Below are positions 4,948-5,133 of a stretch of 5,133 nt of DNA, piece after piece. The notes under the pieces are model-generated. The model saw nothing but the letters and a program-made list of their open reading frames with translations. It had not been told where the DNA came from and searched no databases. The position numbers were made by a program, and so were the translations under genes. Source of the stretch: Tissierellia bacterium (GTDB lineage: Bacteria > Bacillota_A > Clostridia > Tissierellales > Peptoniphilaceae); the NCBI GenBank assembly GCA_012513395.1, contig JAAZCH010000203.1, positions 1 to 5,133 on the forward strand. Direction: 5' to 3'. How positions within the stretch are numbered: the stretch's first letter is position 1; each line of letters begins with the position of its first letter.

Positions 4948-5133
4948 ATGAAAGAAAAAAGATACATACATCTCTATACGGGAGATGGAAAGGGAAAAAC
5001 TACGGCGGCTTTCGGCTTGGCTGTTAGAGCAGCTTGTGCAGGGTTGAATGTATATATTGGGCAATTCGTAAAGGGTATGGAATACTCAGAAGTAGGAGTC
5101 CAAAAGGTAATGTCCAATATAAAAATAGAACAA
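4948..5133 (+). CDS. Cob(I)alamin/corrinoid adenosyltransferase, CobA/BtuR family (5' part)
   Basis: Sixty-two codons run open to the right edge. The start MKEKRYIHLYTGDGKGKTTAA is typical of the CobA/CobO/BtuR family: a short strand, then the P-loop GDGKGKTT (residues 12-19, Lys17 and Thr18), which binds ATP in a reversed sense in this family. The FGLAVRAACAGLNVYIGQFVKG stretch that follows, with Gln39 and Phe40, matches the conserved VxxxQFxKG segment. The enzyme moves the 5'-deoxyadenosyl group of ATP onto cobalt to make adenosylcobalamin. AGAAGGA (4936-4942) lies five bases before the ATG and supports this start. About two thirds of the gene (family size near 170-200 residues) lies beyond the window. 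No cobalamin riboswitch fits in the short space upstream. Confidence 0.85.
   Translation, partial: MKEKRYIHLYTGDGKGKTTAAFGLAVRAACAGLNVYIGQFVKGMEYSEVGVQKVMSNIKIEQ

Noticed and set aside
4840..5064. Minus-strand open frame of 74 codons opposite the adenosyltransferase start
   Set aside because: It is antisense to a clear P-loop enzyme, crosses the terminator, and shows no family resemblance or ribosome site.
4081..5133. Idea that the nitroreductase is BluB and forms a B12 operon with the adenosyltransferase
   Set aside because: The protein has the TM1586-type order of motifs and not the BluB pattern, and a terminator separates the two genes. Adjacency alone is not enough.

Overview
This is an AT-rich bacterial chromosomal window. 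Purine-rich Shine-Dalgarno sites, sigma-A-type promoter hexamers and the gene content suggest a low-GC Firmicute, probably an anaerobe of the Clostridia/Tissierellia type such as a Peptoniphilus relative. That placement is inferred from general character, not from a marker gene.

Layout. The left edge holds the last residues of a rightward membrane protein, closed by a GC-rich terminator. A clear promoter then drives a GNAT acetyltransferase of the spermidine/spermine (SSAT) type. It converges on a leftward DsrE-family sulfur-relay-like gene, with a long hairpin between them. Upstream of dsrE is a 447-base stretch with no credible gene. It holds two direct copies, about 92% identical and 173-174 bases apart, of a structured intergenic element. 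A third, partial relative of this element lies at 683-764. Next comes a leftward UvrD/PcrA-like helicase of 611 residues. An 81-base divergent region separates it from a rightward PAP2-family lipid phosphatase, which may be translated from a leaderless message. A TM1586-type nitroreductase follows with its own probable promoter and terminator. The window ends inside the 5' part of a corrinoid adenosyltransferase (CobA/BtuR family).

How the genes relate. Every gene seems to be its own transcription unit or nearly so; I see no pathway shared by neighbours. The roles are unrelated housekeeping functions: polyamine or thialysine acetylation, thiol/sulfur handling, DNA unwinding, undecaprenyl or lipid phosphate recycling, flavin-dependent reduction and B12 cofactor activation.

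The least explained part is the repeat family. The same AT-rich tail and CCTACGG...CCGTAGG hairpin occur directly after the stop codons of both leftward genes, dsrE and the helicase. I do not see a defence system, CRISPR array, transposase, rRNA or tRNA in this window.
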